Positions 7,756 through 15,226 of a stretch of 15,254 bases of DNA are shown in pieces. The notes under the pieces are model-generated. The model saw only the letters and a list, made by a program, of their open reading frames with translations. It searched no databases and was not told where the DNA came from. This DNA is from Paracoccaceae bacterium (GTDB lineage: Bacteria > Pseudomonadota > Alphaproteobacteria > Rhodobacterales > Rhodobacteraceae): NCBI GenBank assembly GCA_018222665.1, contig JAAEZW010000019.1, positions 1-15,254 of the forward strand, in the 5' to 3' direction. The translations under genes were made by a program, and so were the position numbers. How positions within the stretch are numbered: the first letter of the stretch is position 1; each line of letters begins with the position of its first letter.

Positions 7756-8294
7756 TCCTATTGTTCAACAAACCCTTTAATGTTCTGTCGCAGTTTACGG
7801 ACAACGGCGTGGATGCAGCCAAGCGTCAGACCCTGTCCGATTTCATTGATATCCCCAAGGTCTATCCAGCGGGCCGATTGGATCGCGATAGTGAAGGGTT
7901 GTTGATCTTAACTGACAACGGGCGTTTGCAGGCGCGGATTTCAAATCCCAAGCACAAGACCCCCAAAACCTATTGGGCACAGGTTGAGGGTGCGCCGAGT
8001 GATCAGGATCTTGATCCTCTGCGACGTGGCATCATGTTAAAGGATGGAAAATGCCTGCCCGCCAAAGTTGAATTGATGGCACCACCTGATTTGTGGGAGC
8101 GCGATCCGCCTGTGCGCTATCGTAAATCGGTTCCAGATACGTGGATTTCCCTAACGATCACCGAAGGACGCAATCGTCAGGTGCGCCGAATGACGGCTGC
8201 GATTGGATTTCCAACGCTACGTTTGGTGCGTGCCGCGATCGGGGATTGGTCAATCCATGGTATTGATCACGGCACCTATAAGGTTATTGGTTAG
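7752..8294 (+). CDS. rluE: 23S rRNA pseudouridine synthase, RluE-like (RsuA family)
   Basis: This 180-residue enzyme isomerises a uridine of 23S rRNA (U2457 in E. coli RluE) to pseudouridine during ribosome assembly. The catalytic aspartate is Asp44 in GRLDRDSEGLLILT, and the C-terminal ITEGRNRQVRRM motif is typical of the RsuA/RluB/E/F group. There is no N-terminal S4 RNA-binding domain, which fits RluE rather than RsuA, RluB or RluF. I start it at the ATG at 7752 (MILLFNKPFNVL), which overlaps the asparaginase stop as ATGA. The frame is open further upstream, but those residues (Trp/Arg-rich) are out-of-frame asparaginase coding. Its stop overlaps that of the SulP gene on the opposite strand. 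Exact target uridine is inferred. Confidence 0.9.
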   Translation: MILLFNKPFNVLSQFTDNGVDAAKRQTLSDFIDIPKVYPAGRLDRDSEGLLILTDNGRLQARISNPKHKTPKTYWAQVEGAPSDQDLDPLRRGIMLKDGKCLPAKVELMAPPDLWERDPPVRYRKSVPDTWISLTITEGRNRQVRRMTAAIGFPTLRLVRAAIGDWSIHGIDHGTYKVIG

Positions 8295-10030
8295 ATTGGC
8301 TGGGGCTTCAGGGATTGAAACGCCTTATACTGGGATAGAAACACCTGACCTGTCAGATCATTCAGAAAATAACTGCATTTCAGGCGGTCCATCACAGGGC
8401 CTTTAACCTCGGACAGGTGCAACTTGATGCCCAGATCCCGTAGGCGGTGGTTGATCGCCTCAAGGCTTTCCAGTGCAGACATGTCGATTTCATTCACGGC
8501 AGAGCACATAAGCACAACATGACGAATGGGTTGATCACATGCGATACGATCATACACCATATCCTGTAAAAACGCGGCATTTGCGAAATACAGGCTTTCG
8601 TCCACACGTAGGGTGACCAAATTGGGATAGGTTTCAACCTGATGACGGTTGATGTTGCGAAAATGTTCAGTGCCCGTAACCAACCCAACCTCTGCCACAT
8701 GCGGTTTTGACGTTTTGTAGAGGAAGAACCCGATTGAGAGCATGACGCCTGCGGAGACGCCCGCCTCGACACCAAAACCCAAGGTTAGGACGATGGTGGC
8801 AAATACAGCGACGAAATCCACTTTGGAATAGGACCATGCGTTTTTCAAAACCGAAAAATCAACCAAGGATAAAACGGCAACGACGATTGTCGCGGCCAAT
8901 GTTGCTTTGGGTAAAAAGAACAACAGCGGTGTTAACAACAAGGCCGCTAATCCAATACCAATTGCGGTAAACGCACCAGCAGCAGGTGTTTCAGCACCCG
9001 CATCAAAATTAACAACAGAGCGTGCAAAGCCACCGGTTACAGGGTATCCGCCAGAGACGGCCGATGCGATGTTTGACGCCCCTAAACCGATCAATTCTTG
9101 ATCGGGCACGATGCGTTGGCGTTTTTTTGCGGCAAGTGTCGATGCAACCGAAACAGATTCAACAAATCCAATCACGGATATCAATACGCCAGACATGAAC
9201 AGTTGACCCCAGAGTGTTGATGAAAAACTGGGTATTGTGAGGGGGGGCAGACCCATTGGTACGGTTCCCACAATTTTGACCCCATGGGACGACAGATCGA
9301 ACAGAAAGGTAATCAGTGTTGTAACTACGACGGCTCCAACTGGACCAGCCTTTGCCAAAATATCCGCTGTACGTGGGGCAAGTCCCATGTTCAATAGCGC
9401 TGGTTTTAATCCTTTTCTGACCCAGAAAAGAAAGGCCAAGGTGCTAATCCCCAATCCCAATGTGATTGGGTTGATCATATCACGGTGGTCGACCAGTGAA
9501 AAAATTAACTCGACCAAGGTGTGGCCATGGGCATCAACACCAAAAATATGTTTCAGCTGGCTGGTTGCGATCAATAGTCCAGAGGCGGTGATAAACCCCG
9601 CGATCACAGGGTGGGACAAAAAATTCGCCAGAAACCCTAATCGTAAAATACCCATGACAATTAGGATGGCCCCCGAAATAAAAGCCAGTGTAACGGCAGC
9701 CAATGCAATGTCAGTAGGGGAGGTTAAACCAAGGTTTCCAATGGCTGCGGCGGTCATGAGCGACACAACGGCAACCGGCCCAACCGCCAAAGCCCGTGAT
9801 GTACCGAAAATCGCATATGCCACCAAAGGTAAGATGGATGCATATAGGCCCATTTCGGCGGGGAGACCCGCAAGTAATGCATAAGCCAAAGATTGTGGGA
9901 TGAGCATGATTGTGACGATAACCGCAGCAACCGCATCTGATGTGAATGTGTTTGAATTATATACAGAGGCCCATTCAAGCATTGGAACATACTGCTTGAT
10001 CCGGCCATACATAGATGATGGCGTATTCAT
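8291..10030 (-). CDS. SulP/SLC26-family anion transporter with STAS domain
   Basis: This 579-residue inner-membrane protein has the SulP layout: about 10-14 hydrophobic segments from residue 30 to 435 (early motif IPQSLAYALLAGLPAEMGLYAS, with VGPVAVVSLM after it, then GGYPVTGGFARSVVN), followed by a soluble C-terminal STAS domain (about 445-565; DMSALESLEAINHRL). Relatives carry sulfate, bicarbonate or other oxyanions, often with Na+ or H+. The gene starts 17 bases after the DUF442 sulfurtransferase stop on the same strand, with a GGAA ribosome binding site, so the two form an operon. Pairing with a sulfurtransferase and an upstream SqrR-like site suggests movement of an inorganic sulfur anion, perhaps export of sulfite or sulfate. 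Bicarbonate uptake is the main alternative. Stops overlap with rluE by four bases. Confidence 0.93.
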   Translation of the reverse strand: MNTPSSMYGRIKQYVPMLEWASVYNSNTFTSDAVAAVIVTIMLIPQSLAYALLAGLPAEMGLYASILPLVAYAIFGTSRALAVGPVAVVSLMTAAAIGNLGLTSPTDIALAAVTLAFISGAILIVMGILRLGFLANFLSHPVIAGFITASGLLIATSQLKHIFGVDAHGHTLVELIFSLVDHRDMINPITLGLGISTLAFLFWVRKGLKPALLNMGLAPRTADILAKAGPVGAVVVTTLITFLFDLSSHGVKIVGTVPMGLPPLTIPSFSSTLWGQLFMSGVLISVIGFVESVSVASTLAAKKRQRIVPDQELIGLGASNIASAVSGGYPVTGGFARSVVNFDAGAETPAAGAFTAIGIGLAALLLTPLLFFLPKATLAATIVVAVLSLVDFSVLKNAWSYSKVDFVAVFATIVLTLGFGVEAGVSAGVMLSIGFFLYKTSKPHVAEVGLVTGTEHFRNINRHQVETYPNLVTLRVDESLYFANAAFLQDMVYDRIACDQPIRHVVLMCSAVNEIDMSALESLEAINHRLRDLGIKLHLSEVKGPVMDRLKCSYFLNDLTGQVFLSQYKAFQSLKPQPI

Positions 10031-10047
10031 TGTGTTATTCCGATGCC

Positions 10048-10374
10048 TTAGCTGTTTGCGGCGTGAAACAGGATTGATGAACGATTTCCGCTACGACAAT
10101 AGGCAAAAATGGGTTTTGGCAATTCAGATATTGCATTGGCCATTTCTGAAATTTGTGCGGGCAATGGCATCGCGGTTATTGGGATATGCGCTATTTTTAA
10201 TCCCGCTTCATGTGCGGCATTTGCAATATCATTGAATACAGGTTGCGTCGGTTCTTCGAAATCCGGTCGGTTGCAAATAATCGATTTAAAACCTGCATTT
10301 GCAATCTCTGCCACGTCTGCTGCTGTGATCTGAGGAGAGACAGAAAAATCCTGTGAAATTTGTGTAATGTGCAT
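10048..10374 (-). CDS. DUF442 / TIGR01244-family sulfurtransferase (rhodanese- or phosphatase-like)
   Basis: This small protein of 108 residues shows the family pattern FSVSPQIT near the start, GFKSIICNRPDFE at about 28-40, and the active-site loop FAYCRSGNRS, whose Cys is in a CxxGxR cradle. The same domain is fused to the persulfide dioxygenase part of Blh proteins, where it is thought to act as a sulfurtransferase on sulfane sulfur. I prefer the ATG at 10374 (MHITQISQDF); the frame is open to 10404, but the extra ten residues are not conserved-looking and run towards the operator. It is cotranscribed with the SulP gene. No persulfide dioxygenase, sulfide:quinone reductase or ArsR-type regulator is present in this window. 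Family good; sulfurtransferase versus phosphatase activity is unproven. Confidence 0.85.
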   Translation of the reverse strand: MHITQISQDFSVSPQITAADVAEIANAGFKSIICNRPDFEEPTQPVFNDIANAAHEAGLKIAHIPITAMPLPAQISEMANAISELPKPIFAYCRSGNRSSILFHAANS

Positions 10375-10405
10375 GATTTGGATCCTAAGTCGAGTCGTTG
10401 CCAAT

Positions 10406-10428
10406 GAATATATTCAAAAAATGGAATA
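10406..10428. promoter_or_regulatory. Candidate SqrR/BigR-type operator (ATTC-N8-GAAT) upstream of the sulfurtransferase-SulP operon
   Basis: TATTC at 10411-10415 and GAATA at 10424-10428 form an inverted repeat with an eight-base A-rich spacer. This equals ATTC-N8-GAAT, the site I recall for the sulfide/persulfide-sensing ArsR-family repressor SqrR of Rhodobacter capsulatus. A further GAAT at 10406-10409 makes a perfect GAATATATTC palindrome with the left half-site. The element lies about 37-54 bases before the ATG at 10374 and contains a TATATT -10-like sequence on the minus strand, where repressor binding would block RNA polymerase. The repressor gene is not in the window. Confidence 0.6.
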
Positions 10429-10453
10429 AATAAAAGCCCAAAAATTTCGGGCC
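10428..10453 (-). terminator. Rho-independent terminator of the class III aminotransferase gene
   Basis: Read on the minus strand, GCCCGAAA and TTTTGGGC pair (10452-10436), with strong GC closing pairs, and are followed by TTTTATTT. It lies about 24 bases after the aminotransferase stop and separates that gene from the operator of the sulfurtransferase unit. Confidence 0.7.
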
Positions 10454-10465
10454 AAGAAAATAGTG

Positions 10466-10493
10466 GGTTTCAGCGCTAAATTGCGCTGAAACC
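10466..10493 (-). terminator. Perfect 11-pair hairpin spanning the aminotransferase stop codon
   Basis: GGTTTCAGCGC and GCGCTGAAACC pair perfectly around a six-base loop; the stem includes the last codons and the loop and stem hold the TAG stop. It has no T run directly after it, so it is probably a 3' stabilising or pre-terminator structure in tandem with the hairpin at 10436-10452. Confidence 0.5.
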
Positions 10494-11828
10494 GTCGTCT
10501 AATGCCCGAAGAATTTGGTTCACCTCATCCTCTGTAATCGTCAACGGTGGTGACATTAGGATATTGGGATAGCCAGGGCGGACCATTGCGCCCGCTTCGT
10601 AGACGCGTTGATGAATATGTTTCAGGGTTGTCATATCAATCGGTGTTTTTGTTGCGCGATCTGACACAAGTTCCAGACCGTTCATCAATCCATGCCCGCC
10701 GCGCACATCGCCGATTATGTCATGTTTTTCGGCTATTTTTAGCAGGCCTTGATACAGCTGATCGCCACGGGCCGCTGCGTTTGTTTTTGTGTCTAATCGC
10801 AGCGTTTCGTTCAGGCATGCCACAACTGCGGCCGCCCCAACAGGATGCGCGGAATAGGTGTAGCCGTGGAAAATGCCGCCATCCCCACTGGTGTCGTTTT
10901 CAAAAACCTCGGCAACCTTATCCGACATCAGCGCCGCACCAACGGGATAATAGCCCGAGGTGATGCCCTTGGCCATTGACATCATATCAGGTTTCACACC
11001 CCAATGACGTGCGCCTGACCAATCACCTGTACGACCAAATCCTGTGATCACCTCATCCGAAATCATAAGAATGCCGTGACGGTCACAAATATCGCGCATC
11101 AGTCCCATAAAGCTGGGATCAGGCACAATAACGCCACCTGCACCTTGGATTGGTTCCATAATAAAAGCGGCGATTGTATTGGCACCTTGGAATGCGATTT
11201 CGTCCTCGAACGCGTTCGCGATGTTTTGGGCCAGCGTCGCAGGATCGGTTTCATTGAACGGATTGCGATAGGTATAGGGGCTTGGCAGATGGAAACACCC
11301 GGGCATCAAGGGTTCGTAATTGATGCGGAAACGGTTGTTTCCGTTGACAGAGGCTCCGCCAAAATGAGTCCCATGATACCCCTTTTTCAAAGAGATAAAT
11401 TTTGTACGGGTCGGTTCCCCGCGTAGGCGATGGTACTGTCGCGCCAGCCGCAGACATGTTTCCACAGAATCTGAACCGCCAGAGGTGAAAAACACCCGTG
11501 CCATGCCATCAGCCTCAAACATTTCGCGCACCAGATAGGATGCCTCGATCGCGGGTGGATTTGATGTGCCTGAGAATGCTGAATAATAGGGTAGATCGTA
11601 CAGTTGTTTGGAAATCGCTTCTTTCACGGCGTCATTTGAATAGCCAAGGTTCACACACCATAAACCGCCCACGGCATCGACAACGGTGTGTCCATCAATA
11701 TCGGTGATGGAACTGTTCTGCGCACTCACAATGACTTTGGGTGGATTGGCAAGGGAATCGGCAGGATGCCCCATGGGATGCCACATATGTTTGGCATTGT
11801 TTTCCTTAGTAAAGTTATCGTCGCGCAT
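10476..11828 (-). CDS. Class III (omega) aminotransferase, PLP-dependent
   Basis: This 450-residue fold-type I aminotransferase moves an amino group from an omega-amine or amino acid to pyruvate or another keto acid. The PLP lysine is Lys287 in [15 protein letters not shown], the pyridine-binding Asp is Asp258 in [14 protein letters not shown], and phosphate contacts lie in [10 protein letters not shown] (about 115-124). HMWHPMGHP near the start and [14 protein letters not shown] are typical of the beta-alanine/taurine/putrescine:pyruvate branch. The exact donor (taurine, hypotaurine, polyamine, beta-alanine) cannot be assigned from sequence alone. It is monocistronic: smpB diverges upstream and two hairpins follow. 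Length and catalytic residues look complete. The start ATG at 11828 precedes RDDNFTKEN; no strong Shine-Dalgarno sequence is seen. Confidence 0.92.
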   Translation of the reverse strand: MRDDNFTKENNAKHMWHPMGHPADSLANPPKVIVSAQNSSITDIDGHTVVDAVGGLWCVNLGYSNDAVKEAISKQLYDLPYYSAFSGTSNPPAIEASYLVREMFEADGMARVFFTSGGSDSVETCLRLARQYHRLRGEPTRTKFISLKKGYHGTHFGGASVNGNNRFRINYEPLMPGCFHLPSPYTYRNPFNETDPATLAQNIANAFEDEIAFQGANTIAAFIMEPIQGAGGVIVPDPSFMGLMRDICDRHGILMISDEVITGFGRTGDWSGARHWGVKPDMMSMAKGITSGYYPVGAALMSDKVAEVFENDTSGDGGIFHGYTYSAHPVGAAAVVACLNETLRLDTKTNAAARGDQLYQGLLKIAEKHDIIGDVRGGHGLMNGLELVSDRATKTPIDMTTLKHIHQRVYEAGAMVRPGYPNILMSPPLTITEDEVNQILRALDDGFSAI

Positions 11829-11968
11829 GGGCCAAATGCTCCTATCCTAAATTTGATCAAATTTTACGTGTGTTTTTGAAACTGTCCAGTGGAATAATGC
11901 ATCGCCAAGTGGAAGATTTTTGCTCGCCCCTAGACTTGGTGAACAAGGGTCTATACATCCAAATCACT

Positions 11969-12442
11969 ATGGCAAAGCAAAAGACAGATACGAATTATAA
12001 AGTCATCGCAGAAAATCGTCGCGCACGGTTTGATTATGCGATTGAAAGTGATTTGGAATGCGGCATCGTTTTGATGGGATCCGAGGTTAAATCCCTGCGG
12101 AAAGGGTCGTCAAACATCGCCGAAAGCTATGCCGAAGTTGAAAATGGCGAACTATGGCTCGTCAATTCCTACATCGCACCCTATGAGCAGGCGAAAACAT
12201 GGGGCCACGAGGAACGCCGCCGTCGCAAATTGATGGTGAATAAACGCGAACTTGCCAATCTATGGTCTGAAACCCAACGCAAGGGGATGACCATTGTGCC
12301 GCTTGTTATGTATTTCAACGATAAGGGCTATGTTAAGCTCAAGATTGGGATCGCCAAGGGTAAGAAAAACCACGACAAACGCGCCGACAGTGCAAAGCGC
12401 GATTGGAACGTGCAAAAGCAGCGTTTGTTGAAAAACGGATAG
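11969..12442 (+). CDS. smpB: SsrA (tmRNA)-binding protein SmpB
   Basis: SmpB binds tmRNA and brings it to stalled ribosomes for trans-translation, releasing the ribosome and tagging the peptide for degradation. The 157-residue protein shows the family sequence from the N-terminus: [34 protein letters not shown], then [22 protein letters not shown], a basic [10 protein letters not shown] segment and [24 protein letters not shown]. It ends in the basic tail ([15 protein letters not shown]) that sits in the empty decoding centre. The start at 11969 (MAKQKTD) is the usual SmpB start; the frame is open to 11870, but that stretch does not resemble SmpB. The tmRNA gene is not in this window. It diverges from the aminotransferase gene. 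Confidence 0.96.
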   Translation: MAKQKTDTNYKVIAENRRARFDYAIESDLECGIVLMGSEVKSLRKGSSNIAESYAEVENGELWLVNSYIAPYEQAKTWGHEERRRRKLMVNKRELANLWSETQRKGMTIVPLVMYFNDKGYVKLKIGIAKGKKNHDKRADSAKRDWNVQKQRLLKNG

Positions 12443-12464
12443 GGAAAACCACGCGGTCTTTCCC
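12442..12464 (+). terminator. Hairpin at the smpB stop, possible terminator
   Basis: GGGAAAACC (12442-12450) pairs with GGT plus TTTCCC (12455-12464) with one bulged C and an ACGC loop. It begins at the last base of the smpB stop. There is no T run behind it, so it may be a 3' end structure rather than a full terminator. Confidence 0.4.
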
Positions 12465-12523
12465 CTGACGTATTCCGCCTCACATTCATACTCATGACCC
12501 ATTCCAATCAATAGGAGGGTGTC

Positions 12524-12814
12524 ATGGAAGGACTTATTCTTAATCTTGTCTCAGGGGCCGTTGGTGGCAACGTTGTTGGGCGCTTAATTGGTAGCCTGAA
12601 CCAAGGGACAATCATCAATTTAATCGCAGGGATTTTGGGCGGTGGTCTGGGTGGATCAATTTTGGGGATGCTTGGCGCACCCGATATGGCCGGAATGGCA
12701 GGTGATGCCGCGGGGACGGACATTGGCGCGCTGCTGGGACAGGTGGCCAGCGGTGGCGTTGGTGGGGGCGTATTATTGGTGATTGTTGGCTTTGTGCGCT
12801 CAAAAATGGGATAA
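12524..12814 (+). CDS. Small glycine-rich hydrophobic protein, unknown function
   Basis: I recognise this only as a conserved type of small alphaproteobacterial hypothetical protein of about 96 residues; no function is known to me. Its N-terminal half (LILNLVSGAVGGNVVGRLIG, then IINLIAGILGGGLGGSILGMLG) is made of two Gly-rich, small-residue hydrophobic stretches. A more polar Ala/Gly/Asp link follows (about 55-68), then a C-terminal hydrophobic helix (GGVGGGVLLVIVGFVRSKM, about 77-95). The glycine spacing suggests tightly packed membrane helices or a glycine-zipper oligomer. It has an excellent AGGAGGG ribosome binding site six bases upstream and is flanked by hairpins, so it may be its own transcript or be read with smpB. 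It is not toxin-like in charge (no basic tail beyond RSK). Confidence 0.8.
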   Translation: MEGLILNLVSGAVGGNVVGRLIGSLNQGTIINLIAGILGGGLGGSILGMLGAPDMAGMAGDAAGTDIGALLGQVASGGVGGGVLLVIVGFVRSKMG

Positions 12815-12837
12815 ACCAGCCAAAACGACGCTAAAAT

Positions 12838-12858
12838 GGGGCGGAACGTGGTTCGCCC
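12838..12858 (+). terminator. Hairpin after the small glycine-rich gene, possible terminator
   Basis: GGGC plus GAAC (12838-12847, one bulged G) pairs with GTTCGCCC (12851-12858) across a GTG loop. It lies 23 bases after the stop. The following TACTTGCTT is only weakly T-rich, so termination is uncertain. Confidence 0.4.
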
Positions 12859-12915
12859 TACTTGCTTAACAGGTTCTTGGGATGTAGGCACCCATATGAA
12901 AATAGAGGGCTGAAC

Positions 12916-13770
12916 ATGCAAGACGACCCAAAAACACTTGTTTCGACAGAATGGCTTCATGCGCATCTAAAGGATCCCGATATGCGGATTTTAGATGGGT
13001 CCTATTATTTGCCGCAAATGGGCCGTGATCCACGTGCGGAATATGATGCCGCACATATCCCAAACGCACGCTTTTTTGATATTGATGATGTTGCGGATCA
13101 CGGATCTGATTTGCCGCATATGGTGCCGCCTGTTGAAAAATTCATGTCACGCATGCGCGCCATGGGCGTGGGGGACGGACACCAAGTTGTCGTCTATGAC
13201 GGTATGGGGCTATTTTCGGCAGCCCGTGTTTGGTGGCTGTTCAAACTGATGGGGCAAAATAACATCGCAGTCCTTGATGGTGGTTTACCAAAGTGGCAGG
13301 CAGAGGGGCGCCCTGTCGAAGATTTGCCGCCCGTTATTCGGGACCGCCACATGACCGTGCGGCGCCAAAACCACATGGTCAAAGACGTGACACAGGTTTC
13401 GGCGGCCTCCAAGCTTGGGGATTATGAAATCATTGACGCGCGTTCGCCAGGCCGTTTCCGCGGAGAAGAGCCCGAACCACGCGCAGGATTGCGCCCCGGT
13501 CATATTCCCGGATCAAAGAACGTCTGTTTCAAGGACCTGTTGAACGCAGATCAAACAATGAAAAACCCTGTGGAAATTCGCCAGATTTTCGAAGCGGCTG
13601 GTGTTGATTTCAACAAACCCGCAATCACAACCTGTGGATCAGGCGTGACCGCAGCTGTCCTAAGTTTGGGACTTGAACGGATCGGAAAAACAGATCATTC
13701 ACTTTATGATGGAAGCTGGTCAGAGTGGGGCATGTTCCCAACCGTACCAGTCGCAACTGGAGACGCGTAA
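12916..13770 (+). CDS. sseA: 3-mercaptopyruvate sulfurtransferase
   Basis: This two-domain rhodanese-family enzyme of 284 residues moves sulfur from 3-mercaptopyruvate to a thiol or cyanide, giving pyruvate and a persulfide or thiocyanate. The inactive N-terminal rhodanese domain spans about 8-135 (AHIPNARFFDIDDVAD, VVYDGMGLFSAARVWW). The C-terminal domain carries catalytic Cys240 in the loop CGSGVTA. A CGSG[VT]TA loop marks mercaptopyruvate sulfurtransferases, whereas thiosulfate-specific rhodaneses have CRKGVTA. I start it at the ATG at 12916 because GAGGG lies at good distance; the frame is open back to 12862, but that leader covers a hairpin tail and is not like the family. Its TAA is directly followed by the ATG of the aminotransferase gene, so the two are one operon. 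Confidence 0.93.
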   Translation: MQDDPKTLVSTEWLHAHLKDPDMRILDGSYYLPQMGRDPRAEYDAAHIPNARFFDIDDVADHGSDLPHMVPPVEKFMSRMRAMGVGDGHQVVVYDGMGLFSAARVWWLFKLMGQNNIAVLDGGLPKWQAEGRPVEDLPPVIRDRHMTVRRQNHMVKDVTQVSAASKLGDYEIIDARSPGRFRGEEPEPRAGLRPGHIPGSKNVCFKDLLNADQTMKNPVEIRQIFEAAGVDFNKPAITTCGSGVTAAVLSLGLERIGKTDHSLYDGSWSEWGMFPTVPVATGDA

Positions 13771-14955
13771 ATGTTTCAATCCTTAAAAGAGCAACCTGCT
13801 GATAAAATCCTTGCTTTGATGCAAAAGTACAAAGAAGACCCGAGAGATAGCAAAATCGATCTGGGTGTTGGCGTTTACAAAAACGCCGAAGGATTGACGC
13901 CAGTGATGCGCGCCGTAAAAACGGCCGAGCAGCAATTGTGGGAACGCGAAACAACGAAATCCTATGTTGGGTTGGTCGGTGATCCACAATTTTCAGATGT
14001 CATGGTTGATCTGGTTCTGTCAGACAGTGTTGCGCGTGGCAATGTTGCTGCTGCTGCAACACCGGGTGGTACGGGTGCTGTGCGTCAGGCCTTTGAATTG
14101 TTGAAAATGGCAAATCCAGATGTGCGTGTTTTCGTGTCTGATCCCACATGGCCAAACCACCTTTCGATCTTGAAATACTTGGATCTGCCCGTTGTGCCAT
14201 ACCGCTATTTCGACAGCGAAACACGCGGTGTCGATTTTGCGGGCATGATGGAAGATTTGGCAGACGCGCGTTCAGGTGACGTTATTTTGTTGCATGGTTG
14301 CTGTCATAATCCAACGGGTGCAAATTTGAACATGTCGCAGTGGCAAGAAGTTGTTGATTTCCTGAACACATCAGGCGCAACTCCAATGATTGATATCGCC
14401 TACCAAGGATTTGGTGACGGATTACAAGAGGACGCGGCAGGCACGCGTTTGGTCGCATCCTCTGTTCCTGAAACAGTTATCGCTGCAAGTTGTTCGAAAA
14501 ACTTTGGGATTTACCGTGAACGCACTGGCCTGTTGATGGTTGTGTCCCAAGACGCGACGGCTAAAGGATTGAACCAAAGCACGTTGGCGTTTTTGAACCG
14601 CCAAAACTTTTCCTTCCCTCCAGATCATGGTGCACGGTTGGTGACAATGGTGCTAAGCGATCCTGCTTTGCGCGCGGACTGGGCCACAGAACTGGAAGAA
14701 GTGCGTTTGGGCATGCTGGACTTGCGCACGCAACTCGCCTCTGAACTCCAGCGGTTGTCGGGTTCTGATCGGTTTGGATTCCTTGCGCAGCATCGGGGCA
14801 TGTTCTCACGTCTTGGGGCGTCGGCAGAGCATGTCGAAAAACTGCGCGCGGATCATGCAGTTTATATGGTTGGCGACAGTCGTATGAATATAGCAGGCCT
14901 AAACAGTGCAACTGTTCCCGTACTGGCACAGGCGATTATTGACGCCGGTATCTAA
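13771..14955 (+). CDS. tyrB: Aromatic/aspartate aminotransferase (TyrB/AspC type, fold-type I)
   Basis: This 394-residue PLP enzyme belongs to the Iα (E. coli AspC/TyrB) subfamily, which transfers amino groups between aspartate, aromatic amino acids and 2-oxoglutarate. The PLP lysine is Lys243 in ASCSKNFGIYRERTG, with Arg251 for the phosphate, Asn180 (CHNPTG), Tyr211 (AYQGFGDG) and the early IDLGVGVYK motif. AspC and TyrB cannot be separated reliably by eye; Rhodobacteraceae relatives are usually called aromatic aminotransferase. Members of this subfamily can also transaminate cysteine to 3-mercaptopyruvate, the substrate of the sseA product encoded immediately upstream with no intergenic base. 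That cysteine role is inference. A clean hairpin terminator follows the stop. Confidence 0.92.
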   Translation: MFQSLKEQPADKILALMQKYKEDPRDSKIDLGVGVYKNAEGLTPVMRAVKTAEQQLWERETTKSYVGLVGDPQFSDVMVDLVLSDSVARGNVAAAATPGGTGAVRQAFELLKMANPDVRVFVSDPTWPNHLSILKYLDLPVVPYRYFDSETRGVDFAGMMEDLADARSGDVILLHGCCHNPTGANLNMSQWQEVVDFLNTSGATPMIDIAYQGFGDGLQEDAAGTRLVASSVPETVIAASCSKNFGIYRERTGLLMVVSQDATAKGLNQSTLAFLNRQNFSFPPDHGARLVTMVLSDPALRADWATELEEVRLGMLDLRTQLASELQRLSGSDRFGFLAQHRGMFSRLGASAEHVEKLRADHAVYMVGDSRMNIAGLNSATVPVLAQAIIDAGI

Positions 14956-14963
14956 CCACTTTT

Positions 14964-14996
14964 AGCACTGGCATTTCGTCATGCCAGTGCTTCATT
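14964..14996 (+). terminator. Intrinsic terminator of the sseA-tyrB operon
   Basis: AGCACTGGCAT (14964-14974) pairs perfectly with ATGCCAGTGCT (14981-14991), loop TTCGTC, beginning nine bases after the tyrB stop. The tail TCATTA has few T, but the 11-pair stem is strong. Confidence 0.7.
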
Positions 14997-15225
14997 ACCC
15001 GATCTTATATTTCCCATTACACAACGCTATAAAATGCTGTTGCGAGCCGTTACTTTGAGTAACTACCTTATGAAGGCATGGAGCGATGTTTATTTGTAAA
15101 TCATCTGAACGATCGGGCGAATTTGGATTTTCTGGTGGATGCGTTACAGATGCGGTAGTCACGCGTTTACGCAATTGAGTTCGACAAAGTCGCTTTGACA
15201 CAATAACAAAATTATTTTTAAATAA
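14992..15225. other. Gene-free stretch between the tyrB terminator and the tRNA
   Basis: I find no convincing gene in these roughly 230 bases. An open frame on the minus strand (14995-15201) has an Arg/Thr/Pro-mixed composition, no ribosome binding site worth noting and no family resemblance. The only structure is a GTTACT-TTG-AGTAAC inverted repeat at 15049-15063 and an AT-rich hairpin next to the tRNA. The stretch may be the 3' trailer of the tRNA transcript. Confidence 0.5.
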
Positions 15226-15226
15226 T
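15205..15226 (-). terminator. AT-rich hairpin after the tRNA, possible terminator
   Basis: On the minus strand ATTATTT and AAATAAT (15226-15211) can pair across two bases and are followed by TTTTG. The stem is all A-T and includes the last base of the tRNA CCA, so it would be weak. Confidence 0.3.

Noticed and set aside
9237..9884. Plus-strand 215-codon open frame inside the SulP gene
   Set aside because: Antisense shadow of a clear membrane transporter; Lys/Pro/Thr-rich composition is a mirror effect, with no ribosome binding site.
11870..11968. 33-residue N-terminal extension of SmpB
   Set aside because: No resemblance to SmpB and no ribosome binding site; the MAKQKTD start is standard.
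12862..12915. 18-residue N-terminal extension of SseA
   Set aside because: The GAGGG ribosome binding site places the start at 12916, and the leader is not family-like.
15049..15063. GTTACT-TTG-AGTAAC inverted repeat as an attachment or integration site next to the tRNA
   Set aside because: Short, AT-rich, no integrase or tRNA-end duplicate nearby; only a weak hairpin can be claimed.
14995..15201. 68-codon open frame on the minus strand in the gap before the tRNA
   Set aside because: No ribosome binding site, no recognisable family, and unusual composition; probably chance.
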